Source: Cycas panzhihuaensis
Lineage: Eukaryota > Cycadophyta
Assembly (NCBI GenBank): GCA_023213395.1
Contig: CM041465.1
Coordinates: 222,649,741 to 222,713,740 of the forward strand
DNA length: 64,000 bases
Direction of reading: 5' to 3'
Under the pieces are notes generated by a model. It did no database searches, was not told the DNA's origin, and saw only the letters and a program-made list of their open reading frames with translations. Positions within the stretch are counted from its first letter, which is position 1, and each line of letters begins with the position of its first letter. The translations under genes and the position numbers were made by a program. Shown here piece by piece: positions 44,900 to 56,541 of the stretch.

Positions 44900-46390
44900 C
44901 AAGACATTCCTTTTATTATGGCTTCATATGGCAATGATTTATGTTTTCTTTTATTTTTGTCAAAACATATAGAATTCCCTGCTTTTATTATTTTTCTTTA
45001 TTTATTCCTTTTAATTTTTGCTTCTAGTGGAGATGGTCTTTCTTAGCTCTTATTTTACTAGCACATATAGAATTATCTATGTAAATTTTTTTCTCAACTT
45101 GTCCTTGCCTTCATTCCAACCTCTAAGTAGAATTAGATTTTAATCTAAGTTAGTTGAACATTACTCCTAGAATATCTTCTAACTTATTAACTTTTGTAAT
45201 ATTTTAACTCTTTCTCACTCTTTGGTAGAAGAATGTATGTACATATTTAGTTTTAAGTTCTTCTCAAAAGATGACTTATTATCATTCTTGATTTTAGACC
45301 TCTATTTTAGATATTTAGGATTATAGTAATTATAACTAGTTTCTTAATAACACTCACAATTGTTATAATTTTTTTTTATTACTTCTATATTTATTTCCTT
45401 ATCTCAAACCTATTCTTTTTCATTTGGTTTCTCATCATCACTTGATCCTAATTCATGAATCAAAATATTTCATGAATCACACCTATTTTGTTTTTTTTTT
45501 CCTTCCTTTTTTATTGTTTCCTAATTGAATGAAGACCTGTTAATGGATAAGGGAAAGAGTACTTTCTATTTTATATATTCCCATCTATGTAAATTACTCT
45601 AAAGTTTGATTCCTTTTTTAATGTCATAAGCTTAATTGATCTTAGTTCCATCTCCAAATTTTAACTTACATGCAATTTTAGCTTCTCAACTAGTTTTTAG
45701 TTTTACTAGTCTCCTATTTAATTGGTTTGTTTTTATCACCAATCACATTAATTTTTTTATTGCACCAAGTTAATTTCTCCATATAGTACCTCAAAGTTGT
45801 ATTCTCTTTGTACTAAACATATTTCCACAATCCTTTTACCCTTTATTCCTTCACTTATGCCCAATTAAAATGGATAATCAGTAAAGTTTTCCAATTTGGG
45901 TTTTGCATCTTTATCAAAATCACTCTAATCTAAATCTTCTTCAATTTCTATATTATTACATTGTAGATTGTTGGCCTTGAGTGATTTTATTAGCCTCCTC
46001 ACATCTATACTATCATTTTCTCTAACCAAATCTAACTCCTCAAATTGCTTATCACATGGACTATTGCTTTGACCTTATTATCTTTTATGAAATATATTAT
46101 AGGTGTACACTTCTTAAAAAAGACAACACACCATGAAATACACTAATACTAGCTAGTTATTATAGCTGACTTAAGGTAATAAATAGCCACAATTCTTTAA
46201 AATAATAATACACCATAATGTACTAAAAGAATTATAATAGTAAATGAAGTTAATACATATGATAACATTATTATTAAAAACTGTCTACAATCAAAAGAAT
46301 CTTATAATCAATGTTCTATAAGTAAGAGATTCATTGTTGATTTATGCCATGTTAGAGAGGAGCTCTCTATTGGTAGTACTATTACTATTG
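44900..46390. other. No gene recognised (very T-rich)
   Basis: T-rich on this strand, with many T runs. No frame above 60 codons and no family motif read on either strand. By position it may be the lost integrase/RT of the antisense Tat-like element and then an LTR of element G. Confidence 0.35.
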
Positions 46391-46678
46391 ATAATTGATT
46401 TTGTCAAAATTTATTCCTACTTTAATCCTAATCAAAATTTCATGTTTTATGTCTCTTCATCTTTTACATTTTATCCTTTCCCCTTCTGTGTATCTTCACA
46501 TTTTGGCTCTTAGCCTTTTATCTTCTACATCTACTTACATTATAAATCTTGGCCTTTTGTCTTCCAAGACTTTTTTCACCTTTCACTGTATATTTAACTT
46601 CCAAAAATCTCCTCTTATCCTTGTTTCCATATCATCTCTTCGCATGCTTTCACTCTACCACCCTTGGGGTCTATTATA
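46391..46678 (-). repeat. Probable 3' LTR start of antisense element G
   Basis: The - strand begins TATAATAGACCCCAAGG right after a purine tract TAAGGGGGGAGA (46681-46692), the arrangement seen at the other 3' LTRs here, with TG again as TA. The far end is not defined because no partner LTR is in the window. Confidence 0.45.
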
Positions 46679-46680
46679 AG

Positions 46681-46692
46681 TCTCCCCCCTTA
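46681..46692 (-). promoter_or_regulatory. Polypurine tract of element G
   Basis: - strand TAAGGGGGGAGA, adjoining the LTR start. Confidence 0.6.
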
Positions 46693-46699
46693 AAGTACT

Positions 46700-47701
46700 C
46701 TTCCCTCAAACCATTGAGATATAAAAATTGGGCATGGATTACTTAAAGTTTCCATGAAGCATCCTTGATTAATAATTGTTTTCATTGAATAAGATATTCA
46801 TGAATAGTCTTCATTTATAATTACTCATTCCTTATATCTAAGAAGGATTCTCTCTCTAACACTAAATTGCCTTCATCCAATGTGGGCAACTCTATTTGAG
46901 TTGTGGTCTATTCCCCTATTTTTTCTTTAAGTATGACACATAAAAGATGTCATATATCCTTGCAGCCAATGCTCAATTTAGGGCATAGGTAACTTCCCCT
47001 ACTTCCTTCATACATAATATAGCCCGTAGAAATTAGGGGTCACATTTCTTATCTTGAATTATTTACCAAAGACTACTTGAAAATTTGTAAGCACACATAA
47101 ACCTAATCTCCTTGCTAAAAACTTCTTTCTATTCTCCTCTTGATAGATCATCGACTCATTGAATTTTTTGCTTCCATTAGATGATCCTTAAAAGATTTTA
47201 ACCATGTCATGTGTTAGTTGTAGCTTGTTGTTACAACTATTATTCCTTCTTTTAAGGTCCAATCCTTTATGGAGGGTGAAAATATCCATAGACAACTTTA
47301 AAGGTAAATTTCTTGGTTGAGTGGTGATTAGGGACATTGTATCATAATGATGTTGATGGTAACCATTTGGCCAAATGATTCTATTTATTAGTAACATAAC
47401 TTTATAGGTATTGTTGATAAGTTCTACTTACCACTTTGTGTTGACCATTAATTTTGGGGTCATAAATACCACTCTTGGTAAGAGTTGCTCCATTTGTTTG
47501 AATAGCTACTGCTCAAAGTTGTTCATAAATTTTATACCTCAATTGCTTACTATTCTTTTAAAGAGCCCATGTAGGTGATGTATTTTCTTCATGCAGATTG
47601 CCATTAGTTAATCATTAGTTGCAGATAAAGTGACAAAGTGTGTATATTTTGCCAATCTATCAACTATCATAAATATGCCATATTTCTTTTCATATTTGAA
47701 A
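46700..47701 (-). pseudogene. Integrase core and C-terminus of antisense element G
   Basis: - strand, with many frame breaks: YGIFMIVDRLAKYTHFVTLS near 47680-47620 (usual VVVDRLTKYAHF), HHLHGLFKRIVS near 47590-47550 (LHG-x-P-x-x-IVSD), then GIKFMNNF and a decayed S-x-x-x-x-P-Q-T. Further down come a Y-x-x-M-T-P-F-type region, RSFQ-GD-VYVCLQ near 47110-47070 and a P-x-L-x-H-W block near 46980-46950. This is Ty3/gypsy of chromovirus type; the chromodomain is not clear. The upstream half of the gene is at 58585-59430. Confidence 0.7.
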
Positions 47702-47765
47702 GTCTTGATCTAAAAACAAATAAAACCAATACAAAACTGAGATAGTTTATTAGGTAGAACTAGTT
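47702..47765 (-). repeat. Truncated copy of the copia LTR end
   Basis: Matches 52176-52240, the left end of the copia LTR, beginning TGATCTAAAAACAAAT and joined to the same integrase sequence as there. Cut off by element F. Confidence 0.6.
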
Positions 47766-48860
47766 TGTTCTTTTGTGCACCCTCCAAGAATGAGTTGTTT
47801 AAAGGTCACTTCTCTATGTACACTCTAATGGAAAACCACACAAAGGGCAAAGATAGCATACATACTACAAAATGTTCAATTTAGACATATCATGGCTTAT
47901 ATAACACATTATGGTACAATATATACAAGACAAAAATGGATCCATGACGAGTTTAATACAAACATTCTTAGAGATTAAAAGGGGGGTGAAAAGATATAAG
48001 AAAACAAAGTTAAGGAAAGGTAGAAAAGAAATAGGAAAAGATGTGACAAAGAGCTATTGTTTATAACCCTCAACACATGATTGAAATATAATCCAGTGAA
48101 CATCAGATAGGCTAGATTAATTCGCATGAATTGCACATGCAACTACCATGAACTAAAGACACTAGTATATCTTAGTCTCATAGTTCATAACATAAACATC
48201 TTGATAATAAGAAGATTTTAACCAAGTAGATAAAGCATAAAATAATTCAAATTATTAAGAAAATAAGGGTTTTATAGCAAATGTCTCATTCAAGCCTATT
48301 ATGTACATCAAATAAGTTTGAGAAAGGCACTTTAGCACATCAAACATATAACCATTAGCTACTATCATAAAAGGAAAGTCGTAGAAAAGAAAAAAATAGG
48401 ACACATGATTGTGCCAGTGAATCCAAGCACAACCATGTGATCTGACAAGGAAAAATGAATGATCCCCTCCCTTCTGACTACTTCTATTGGCCTTTTTATA
48501 ATTCATCTCTATAGTTGGTTGGAGTATGTTAGCACTCTAACTTAAAGTTAATTAAAGATAATTTTTGCAATGTCATTGGCAAGTTATTACTGCTCAAATT
48601 ACAAGTTGAATCTCTAGAAGGTACCTTTACAAAATATTTTGAATTTGGTAAGATGGTTCATGTCAAAATATCTATGCTCGATGAAGTTTTATGTGCTCCA
48701 TTTGCCCTTCTCTATGTTCTACTATAAAGAATGGTTGCAAATGAGCTCGTAACTACCTTTTGAGTTGCCTTACCAATACACGCATGCAAACCCACTGAGC
48801 TATCACCATTGATTAGCTATATCAGTCATATGTCAATCATGTGTGTTCTTTTTGTAAGTT

Positions 48861-48865
48861 CATAG
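48861..48865 (+). repeat. Target-site duplication CATAG (left)
   Basis: Repeated at 49358-49362. The element F partner LTR has only one corresponding copy of this place near 51665, showing the empty site. Confidence 0.7.
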
Positions 48866-49357
48866 TGTTAGATATGTTGAACACTTTGCAAGTGTTACAT
48901 GGGTATAGGCGTTACACCCGAGCCCCTTTGTAGGGTCCGAAGGCCCATTGTAGGGCCCCCAAATGGGTCTGGGGCCCTGACCCCGAGGCGACCTTCTGGA
49001 GCCCCGAGAAAATTTTTTGGGTGTCTCATAGGGATCTTTGTCGGCCCAATGGTTTATGCCCATTGTATTGTAAAACCGCAAGACAGTATCTTGTAATGTT
49101 CTGTTTATATATTCTTATGTAATGGCACATGTAACATACGAATATAATGAAGTGATCGTGGATGAGTCAAGGAGAAAAGTTGGGGTTCATTCATCTCTAT
49201 AATTCTTTAGATGTTGCTCATATTAATAAAAGGTCTATGCTTAGACCTGAATCTCCTGGTATTCTTTGTTGAGTGTTTGATTTGTTTATGTTATTTGTTC
49301 TTTGTATGGTTTAGAGTTCTGTTGTCACATTGCTTCTGCAGTTATATTTTCTCTTCA
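48866..49357 (+). mobile_element. Solo LTR, 492 bases, probably Ty1/copia
   Basis: Starts TGTTAGATATG and ends TCTCTTCA, flanked by CATAG. TGTTAG starts and TTCA ends are common for copia LTRs. Its first half is GC-rich with GGGCCC-type repeats (48915-49010), unlike everything around. The orientation is inferred from these ends. The family is not represented elsewhere in the window. Confidence 0.75.
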
Positions 49358-49362
49358 CATAG
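49358..49362 (+). repeat. Target-site duplication CATAG (right)
   Basis: Pairs with 48861-48865. Confidence 0.7.
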
Positions 49363-49817
49363 TTCCATACATGACAAGTTTCAGTTATCTGCAAGATCAC
49401 AACAAGGGGTCCTTTGTATTTGCCTGAGATTTTGCAATTACGAAAATAAGTGAGTGTGCCCAAAGTCACATTTGCAAAATGCAAAATTACATTATTTCCT
49501 ACTCATAATCTCACATATGAATACCCCTTATACATTTACAACATGAAATTAGTGCAACAGTAGCATAAATCTTTGGCATTGATCACTACTGCCAATAATT
49601 GTTTTCCTCGATATGTCCCTTAAGTTATATTATTGTCTTCTCCTTTATTTATCTTTCTTGTTACAGGGTATTATTTTATTTATGTATACCTTTTAGCAAG
49701 GGTCAAAAAGTGGTGATAATATCTAGGCTCCTTCCTATTATTGACCCCCTGCGAGTCGATAAAATGTAAAATATTAAAAGAAAAAGTCCTTGCACTACTA
49801 TGTACAAAGTGGAGGTG

Positions 49818-49899
49818 CTAAAATATATATAAGACTTGGTTTAAGATGTTGCCCTGCACCAGAGCAAGTAGTATATTCCCTGTTATACTATACATGTTG

Positions 49900-49931
<32 letters not shown>

Positions 49932-50300
49932 CTTTGTTATACTTTCTTTTGTTCCTCTCTTTATGATTAATAGTTCTCTAACAAGTGTTGTAATAGTTCT
50001 CTTATTGCCATATTTAGACTTGAAAACTTGCATCAAATCATTCCAACTTTTGATGGAAGCATGGGGTAGAGATTAGAACCAAATAGTTGCACTATCTAAT
50101 AATGAATAGACAAATAGTCTCATCACTATGTCAGATTTATTGACTCTAAATGTTTTGCATATAATGGAAAAATATTCAATGTATTATTCAACTAAAATGG
50201 ATCTATCTCACGTGAATCTAGGATAAGCCTTCCAAATGTCATTTGGAATATCAAGGTAGACTCCCTATAAATCCAAAGGATTATATTGCACCCAAGGAAG
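49818..50300 (-). pseudogene. gag fragment of element F
   Basis: - strand reads DIVMRLFVYSL-stop-DSATIWF near 50130-50085 and SIKSWNDLMQVFKSKYGNKR near 50050-49995, then LVRELLIIKRGTKESITKY. This is a textbook retrotransposon gag (PF03732-type) core: R-x-F-x-x-S-L..A..WF..LP..SI..W..L...F...Y. Stops interrupt it. The (AT)n tract follows. Confidence 0.75.
49902..49931. repeat. (AT)n microsatellite
   Basis: About 15 AT units within the element F internal region. Confidence 0.9.
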
Positions 50301-50479
50301 AATATCTCCTACATCATCATCATATATTATTGATGTGATCTTTTTTCCTCAACAACCTTGAGATTACTTATGAGCCTCCTTAACCATTTGACCAATTATT
50401 ATAGCAACAAATCATGAAAATATCTACAATAGAAATTCTGAACAAGAAAAGAAAACATGATTGTGGAGGTGCTTTCTTC

Positions 50480-50497
50480 CTCCCTAGTATGGTCACT
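50480..50497 (-). promoter_or_regulatory. Primer-binding site of element F
   Basis: - strand TAGTGACCATACTAGGGA, one base different from the element D site TGGTGACCATACTAGGGA. It lies about 14 bases inside the LTR end, so one boundary may be misplaced by some bases. Confidence 0.6.
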
Positions 50498-50511
50498 AAG
50501 TTTTATTAACC

Positions 50512-52030
50512 TATTATTTGGTGCACCCTCTAAGAATGAGTTATTTAATAGTCATCGGTCTACATATATTCTAATCAAAAACTACACACAAGGACAAAGA
50601 CAACATTCATGTTGCAAAATGTTCAACTTAGACATATATTGGCTCGTATAGTACATTATGGTATAATGTATACAAGATAGAAATGGATCCATGATGAATT
50701 TACTATGAACATTCTCATAGATTAAAAAGGGGGTGAAAAGAGATAAGAAAATAAAGTTAAGGTAGAAAAGAAATAAAAAAAGACGTGAGAAAAAGATGTG
50801 ACAAATAGCTATTGTTTATAACCCTCAACACCTTATGTAAATACAATCTAGTGAACTTTAGGTAGACTAGATTAATTCACATGAATTGCACCTGCAACTG
50901 CCACAAACTAAAGACACTAGTATAACTTAGTCTCATAGTTCATAGTGTAAACATCTTGACAATAAGAAGATTTAGTCTCGTAGTTCACAATGTAAACATC
51001 TTGACGATAAGAAGATTTTAACTAAGTAGATCAAGTATAAAATTATTCAGATTATCAAAATAAGAAGAGTTTTATAGCAGATATCTCATTCAAGCCTATT
51101 TTGTACATCAAATCAGTCTAAGCAAAACACTTTGGCACATTAGACATATAACCATTAACTACTATCATAGAAGTAAAGTCGTAGAGAAGAAAAAAATAGG
51201 ACACATGATCGCACTAGTAAACCCAAGCACAACCATGTGATCCAACAAGGAAAAATGAATGGGCCCCTCTCTTCTAATTACTTTTGTTTCCCTTTTTATA
51301 ATTCATCTTTGTAGCCAACTGGAGTATGTCAACACTCCAAGTTGAAGTCGATGAAAGATCATTGTTGTGTTGTTGTTGGTGAGTTACAGCTGCTTGAATT
51401 GCAAGTTACATCTCTAGAAAGTACCTTCACAAAATATCTCGAATTTGGCAGTGTGACTTATGTCAAAATATCTATGCTCGATGAAGTTTTGTGTGCTCCA
51501 TTTGCCCTTCTCTATGTTCTACTATAAAGAATGGTTGCAAATGAGCTTGTAACTACCTTTTTAGTTGCCTTACCAGTACACACGTATGGCCCCATTGAGA
51601 TATTGCCATTTGATTGGCTATGCCAATCATATGTTAGTCCTTTCTGCTCTTTTCACATGTTTGTAGTTGCATACATAACAAGTTTTAATCATTTAAGAGA
51701 TCAAAAGGAGGGGTCCTTTGTATTTCCCCAAGATTTTGCAGTTATGAGAATAAGCGAGCATGCCCAAAGTTGCATTTGCAAAATGCAATGTCACACTATT
51801 TCCTACTTGCAATCTTGCAAGCTCACATATGAATACTCCTTATACATTTGCAACATGAAATCAATGTAATAGTAGCATATATCTCTAGCCTTAATCACTA
51901 TTGTTGATAAATGTCTTCCTAAATATGCCCCTTAAGTTATACTACCATCTTCTCATTGATTCATCGTTCTTATTGTAAGGCATTATTTTATTTATGTACA
52001 CTTTTTAGCAAGGGCTAAAAAGTGGTGGCA
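50512..52030 (-). repeat. 5' LTR of element F
   Basis: Uninterrupted partner of 47766-49725. The + strand open frames in it (51342-51527, 51531-51869) read through LTR sequence and have no family motif. Confidence 0.75.
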
Positions 52031-52175
52031 ATAGAGCCCATGTAGGTGATGTATTTCCTTCATGTAGATTTTCATTAGTTAATCATTGGTTGTAGGTAAG
52101 GCAACAAATTATGGATATTTTACCAGTCTATCAACTATCATAAATATATCATCTTTCTTTCATATTTAAAAGTTT
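52031..52175 (-). pseudogene. Second copy of an element G integrase segment
   Basis: Matches 47575-47701 (same - strand integrase core around the VDRLAKY block), and is joined to the copia LTR exactly as there. So the integrase-copia junction exists on both sides of element F. Confidence 0.7.
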
Positions 52176-52510
52176 TGATCTAAAAACAAATAGAACCAAT
52201 GCAAAATTAATGTAGTTTATTAGGTAAAATTAGTCTACCTTCAAAATAAAATTTTATTCATTATGAATAATATACTATGCATGTGTACAATTCACTACAC
52301 ATATATAAATAAAATCGATAACAATCCAAACTCAACTCATAACCATCCTAACATGTGTCACATATCCATTAAGGACACCATCCTGACATGTGTCACATAT
52401 CCATTAAGGACTTTACATAACTACTAAACAAGTGTCATCAAGATAGTGATGACTCTACAACTCACCAAAAACTAATTGACCATTAATTCATGTAAACATT
52501 AAATCTAACA
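52176..52510 (-). repeat. 3' LTR of the copia element
   Basis: Aligns with 58282-58584. A direct duplication of about 48 bases inside it (the CATGTGTCACATATCCATTAAGGA phrase occurs twice, 52343-52418) explains its greater length. The purine tract ATTAAGGAGGAG (52511-52522, - strand) precedes it. Confidence 0.8.
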
Positions 52511-54230
52511 CTCCTCCTTAATGTTTACATCATTGATTTTAATATTGATACAAGATCTAAATGTGTCAAACATGTCTCTAATTAATGATTTGGTAAGGAT
52601 ATCCATCTATTATTCTTCTATAGGTTTATATATAAGTTAAACTTCTTAATTCTGGATTTGCTCCTAAATGAAATAATAATGCACCTCAATATATTTAGTG
52701 CAAGCATGGAACACTAGACTTTTGATAATCTTCAAAATACTTTAACTGTCACAGTATAAAATAGTTACCTCATCCTAATGAAATCCCAACTCACCAAGGA
52801 TTTGTTACAACTAGATAATCTCATAAGTTATTACAACAACAACTTTGTATTGTGCTTTAGTAGATGACAATACAACATTCAATTGCTTCTTGCTACTCCA
52901 GGTGATAATAATATAATCCAAACTAAAGTAATATCTTGAAGTGGACCTTCTAATATTAGCACATCCAACGCAATCAGAATTCAAATATCCATCTAACTAG
53001 AAATTATTATTTTGGCTAAATTTCAATCCATAATATAACGTCCCCTACAAATATCTCAAGATTCTCTTTATAGTTTTCTAATGGTTTTATTTCAATTATG
53101 TTATAAACCTTGATATCATACCAATTGCAAAGGATATATCAAGCCTAGTTATAGTCAAGTAGATAAAACTATCAACTAATTATCTGTACATCATACCATC
53201 TAAATGGTCTTCATCATCCAAAGTTGTCAACTTTTAACTTGTCTCCATACGGGGTGGGCCAGATTCCTCTATTCTAAATTCCCTTAGAATTTTCTGTACA
53301 TACTTAGCTTATGAAATGAAGATCTTTCCAGGCTTCCATTACACTTCCACTCCCAAAAAGTAATGGAGAGATCCAAGATTTATCATTTCAAATATTTTCT
53401 TAAGATCATCCTTCAAGTCTTCAACCTTGAGGTATTGCTACATGTTATCACAAGATCATCTACATACAAAACCACAAAGATAATTAAATCGCCTTCAACT
53501 TTGATATATAGATTTGGATCAATTAGTGACCCATTAAACCTATTATTCAAAAAATATGGATCGATCTTGGAATATTAAGCTCTTAAAGCACACTTTAGGC
53601 CATACAAATCCTTATTCAAGTGACATATTGATCACTCTTTTCCCTTTGCAATATATCTAGGCAGATGCTCCATATAGACCTCCTCCTCAGGATCTCCATT
53701 TAAGAAGGCACTTTTGACATTAAGATGGTGCAACTACCATTTGAACTAAGCAATGAATGTCAACATCAATCTAATTATCGCCATCTTAACTACTAGAGAT
53801 AATGCCTCCTAGTAATCAATCCCTTATATCTGCATGAACTCTTTAACTACTAATTTGGCTTTGTATTTGTCAACTGAGTTATTAGATTTAAGTTTGGTCT
53901 TATAAACCCATTTGCAATTCATCACCTATTTGCCTACTAGCAAATCAATAAGTCCCAAGTCTTATTCTACTCCACAGCATGGATTTCAATATCTATTATT
54001 GTTCTCCATTTTTCCTCTTGGTTGGCCTCCTCAAAACTCAAAGGCTTTTTAACATTCAACATGACTACCATCAAGAAAAATTTGATTGTATCAGGTCTCA
54101 TCCTAAATTTTTGTTTTCCTTCAATCTCAAACAATTGAAATTTTATAATAGTTTTCAATTACCATTAAGAGAGTTTCTTTACAGGTGGAACAATCTCAAA
54201 CTAAACTTCAAGTTATGACTCTTAAGCATC
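52511..54230 (-). pseudogene. RT and RNase H of the copia element
   Basis: RT catalytic box on the - strand reads FVVLYVDDLVI (YVDD at 53466-53455), intact. Upstream RT blocks run to about 54000. RNase H near the end has a decayed ALSSTEAEY as VLSSTKAQY near 52880-52850. Stops and frameshifts occur throughout. The + strand frames in this stretch are shadows. Confidence 0.8.
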
Positions 54231-54399
54231 TTCATACTCTCCCACCTCACCTACCTTTTCATCATATAACTTTGGCTTTACTTTTAGGCTCAACAAACGG
54301 CTACCTCGAAGAACTATATTCTAGTTGTTCTTGATCTACTTCCCTTTATCTTACCAAATCCTCAAAGTGTTTAGGTCCTAGTCCTTATCTATGTCTTTC

Positions 54400-55290
54400 T
54401 TGCCACTTTCATTAAAGATGACATCCCAAGTTGTGTGTACCTTTTTAGTTGCCAACTCATCTACTCGATACGTTTTGTTGTCTTCATTGTACCTTATAAG
54501 GATGCACTTGGAACTTTTATCATCAAACTCCTAGTAGTTCTTCTTTAGAACATATATATATGCAATACTTCCAAAGATTCTAAGATGGTTCGCTATAGGT
54601 TTTCTACCTAACTATGTTTTTTCTTATGTCATATTTTATACCGTTTTTGTAGCACTTCTATTAGTCAAGTATATTATTGTGCAAACAACTTTAGTTTTAA
54701 AAATCTCCAAGAGATTCTTCACTTTCATTATTGACTTGGTATTTTTTACCAAAGTCCTATCCATCCTCTCAGCTACACCATTTTGTTGTGGCATGTATAT
54801 TGTTATTAATTACTTTTTAAGTCTGTGGACCTTACAAAACTCTATAGAGGTATTAGAGGTATGTTCTCTTCTATTATTTCATCTAAAAACCTTCTATCTC
54901 TAACTACTTTCACCTTGAATTCCTTAAAAATGTTGAATATGCTTCTTTATAGGATACACCTAAACCTTCTTCAAAAAATCATCAATGAAAGTAAAAAATA
55001 TATCTTGCCCCTCTAAACAAAGTGGTTAGCATTGGACCACAAATATTTGAATGGACTAAACTTAGCTCTTCAATCACTCTCCAAGCTTTGCCTTTTGAAA
55101 ACTTTTCTTTATGTTAGTTTCTAAAGATGCAAGATTTGCAAATGCATTTTACTATTTTAAATTTTAGAAGACTATGAACCATATTCAATTTATGCATTAA
55201 ATAAAGACAAGGATAATTCACATGACCCATTCTTTTATGCCATAACCAAATTTTACATGATACATCAATAGATAATGTTATTTGGTTTGT
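54400..55290 (-). pseudogene. Integrase of the copia element
   Basis: The PQQNGVAER motif is read on the - strand at 54796-54769, the catalytic glutamate region of copia integrases. The zinc and core parts lie between it and 55290, with stops. Confidence 0.75.
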
Positions 55291-55299
55291 AGATTTACC

Positions 55300-55690
55300 T
55301 TAAAACGTATAAACACCACCAACTCTTAAACCCTCTACAACAATTTTGCCTTTGTGATCGTTGATAATAGTCTTTCCATCCTTTAAGAGAACATTCATGT
55401 TATTATCTTCAATCTGACTAATAGAGATTAAGTTCTTCAATCCTAGCATGCACATCACATCATCAATGTGGCAATTTTTTCCATTAGGTCGATGAATGGG
55501 ACCTCCCCTATACATTTTGCATTTAACACCTTATTGTCTTCCAAAGTCACTGTATACCCAATTACTTCTAACATACACCTAAACCATTCAAATCTCCTTG
55601 CCATGTGTCTATAAGCTCTTGAGTCAATATACCAGACATCACTTGGCTTTGAATTCATTAGTGAAATTGACAAGAAGAGTTTTTAATCCT
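55300..55690 (-). pseudogene. Protease and pre-integrase region of the copia element
   Basis: Protease core reads VWYIDSRAYRHMARRF near 55640-55590, where the catalytic D-S-G is D-S-R. The pre-integrase block reads MLGLKNLISISQIEDNNMNV near 55460-55400, the usual V-P-G-L-x-x-N-L-L-S-V-x-Q-L motif of copia. The two lie in overlapping frames. Confidence 0.8.
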
Positions 55691-55699
55691 TATTAGTTG

Positions 55700-56541
55700 A
55701 ATTAGTAGATTCTTTAAAAATGTGTCATGTTGCAATTTCTTCTTATGTTTTTGTTAACCTTCCTTCATCCATTGATTATCTTGCCACTTCCTATAATCCT
55801 TCTTGAAATGGCCCAATTTATTACAGTAAAAGCACAATTTGGTTGTACTTTATAAATAGATTGTTGGTATTATTTAGATGACTCCTTCCTTGGGATAAAT
55901 GTTTTTTTTTTCCTTTAACTTGGATGAGAATGCACCTAAGGATCCGCGAACAATATTGTCCTTCAATATCTGCTCATGTTGCAAAAACAACACTTCTAAA
56001 TCAATGAATGAGATTTTACCTACTTTCTCTAACAAGAAAAAACTTGTTATAAAGTTTTCAAATCTCTTCGAAAGGCTTCTCAACACAACCACAATGAGAT
56101 CCTTATCATCAATTGTTTCTCCAACATTCCCTAATTGATTCCTTATGCTCTTCATAATTTAGAGATGTTTTGTAAGTGAACCTATCATTCTAATATTGTA
56201 TAACTAATTCTTTATAATCATAATTCTTGCATCATTTTTTGTCTCAAAAACAAAAATAATAATATCCCAGACTTCCTTAAGAGTTTAAGCTCTCTTAACA
56301 TTTTCCACTATAATTCCACTAATGGATAGATTTATTGGTCTTAAGGCAAAATCATACCTGTCTTCATATTTTTCTCTCTTTCAGTGGCAAATTTTTCATC
56401 TGATTTCTTCACCTTGCCTTGTATTATTTGCCACAGTGCATTCATTTGAAGCTAATTCATCATTTGATACTTCCATGTGCTATAATTTTTAATACCAATT
56501 AATTTGTCTACTTGGGAATTAAATAAACTTCCATCCAACAT
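55700..56541 (-). pseudogene. gag of the copia element
   Basis: ATG at 56541, then KLIGIKNYSTWKYQM near 56510-56465, the N-terminal L-x-G-x-N-Y-x-x-W block of copia gag, and LRSLSKRFENFITS near 56085-56045 within a UBN2-type domain. A CxxC-type knuckle trace near 55830-55810 (CFYCNKLGHFKK-like) is expected before protease. Frameshifts near 56350 and 56160. Confidence 0.8.

Larger units (their letters stand above)
47766..49725 (-). repeat. 3' LTR of element F (interrupted)
   Basis: Aligns with 50512-52030 in two blocks, 47766-48865 and 49358-49725, split by the 492-base solo LTR. Confidence 0.75.
47766..52030 (-). mobile_element. Element F: antisense gag-only LTR element
   Basis: Two direct repeats, 47766-49725 (interrupted by a solo LTR) and 50512-52030, enclose about 790 bases. 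On the - strand the LTR starts TGCCACCACTT and ends in GCACA plus a few bases. Inside are a primer-site match and a gag fragment but no pol, so it looks non-autonomous. Its primer site equals that of element D, and its gag type is that of Tat/Athila, hence probably a deletion derivative of a related family. No clean target duplication; the flanks are odd (see findings). Confidence 0.7.

Noticed and set aside
48860-49096. Overlapping frames on both strands in the GC-rich patch
   Set aside because: They lie in a solo LTR; the near-palindromic GGGCCC composition opens frames on both strands.
49818-50036. - strand frame extending into an IYIYIY stretch
   Set aside because: The repeat part is just translated (AT)n; only the gag part is kept as a feature.
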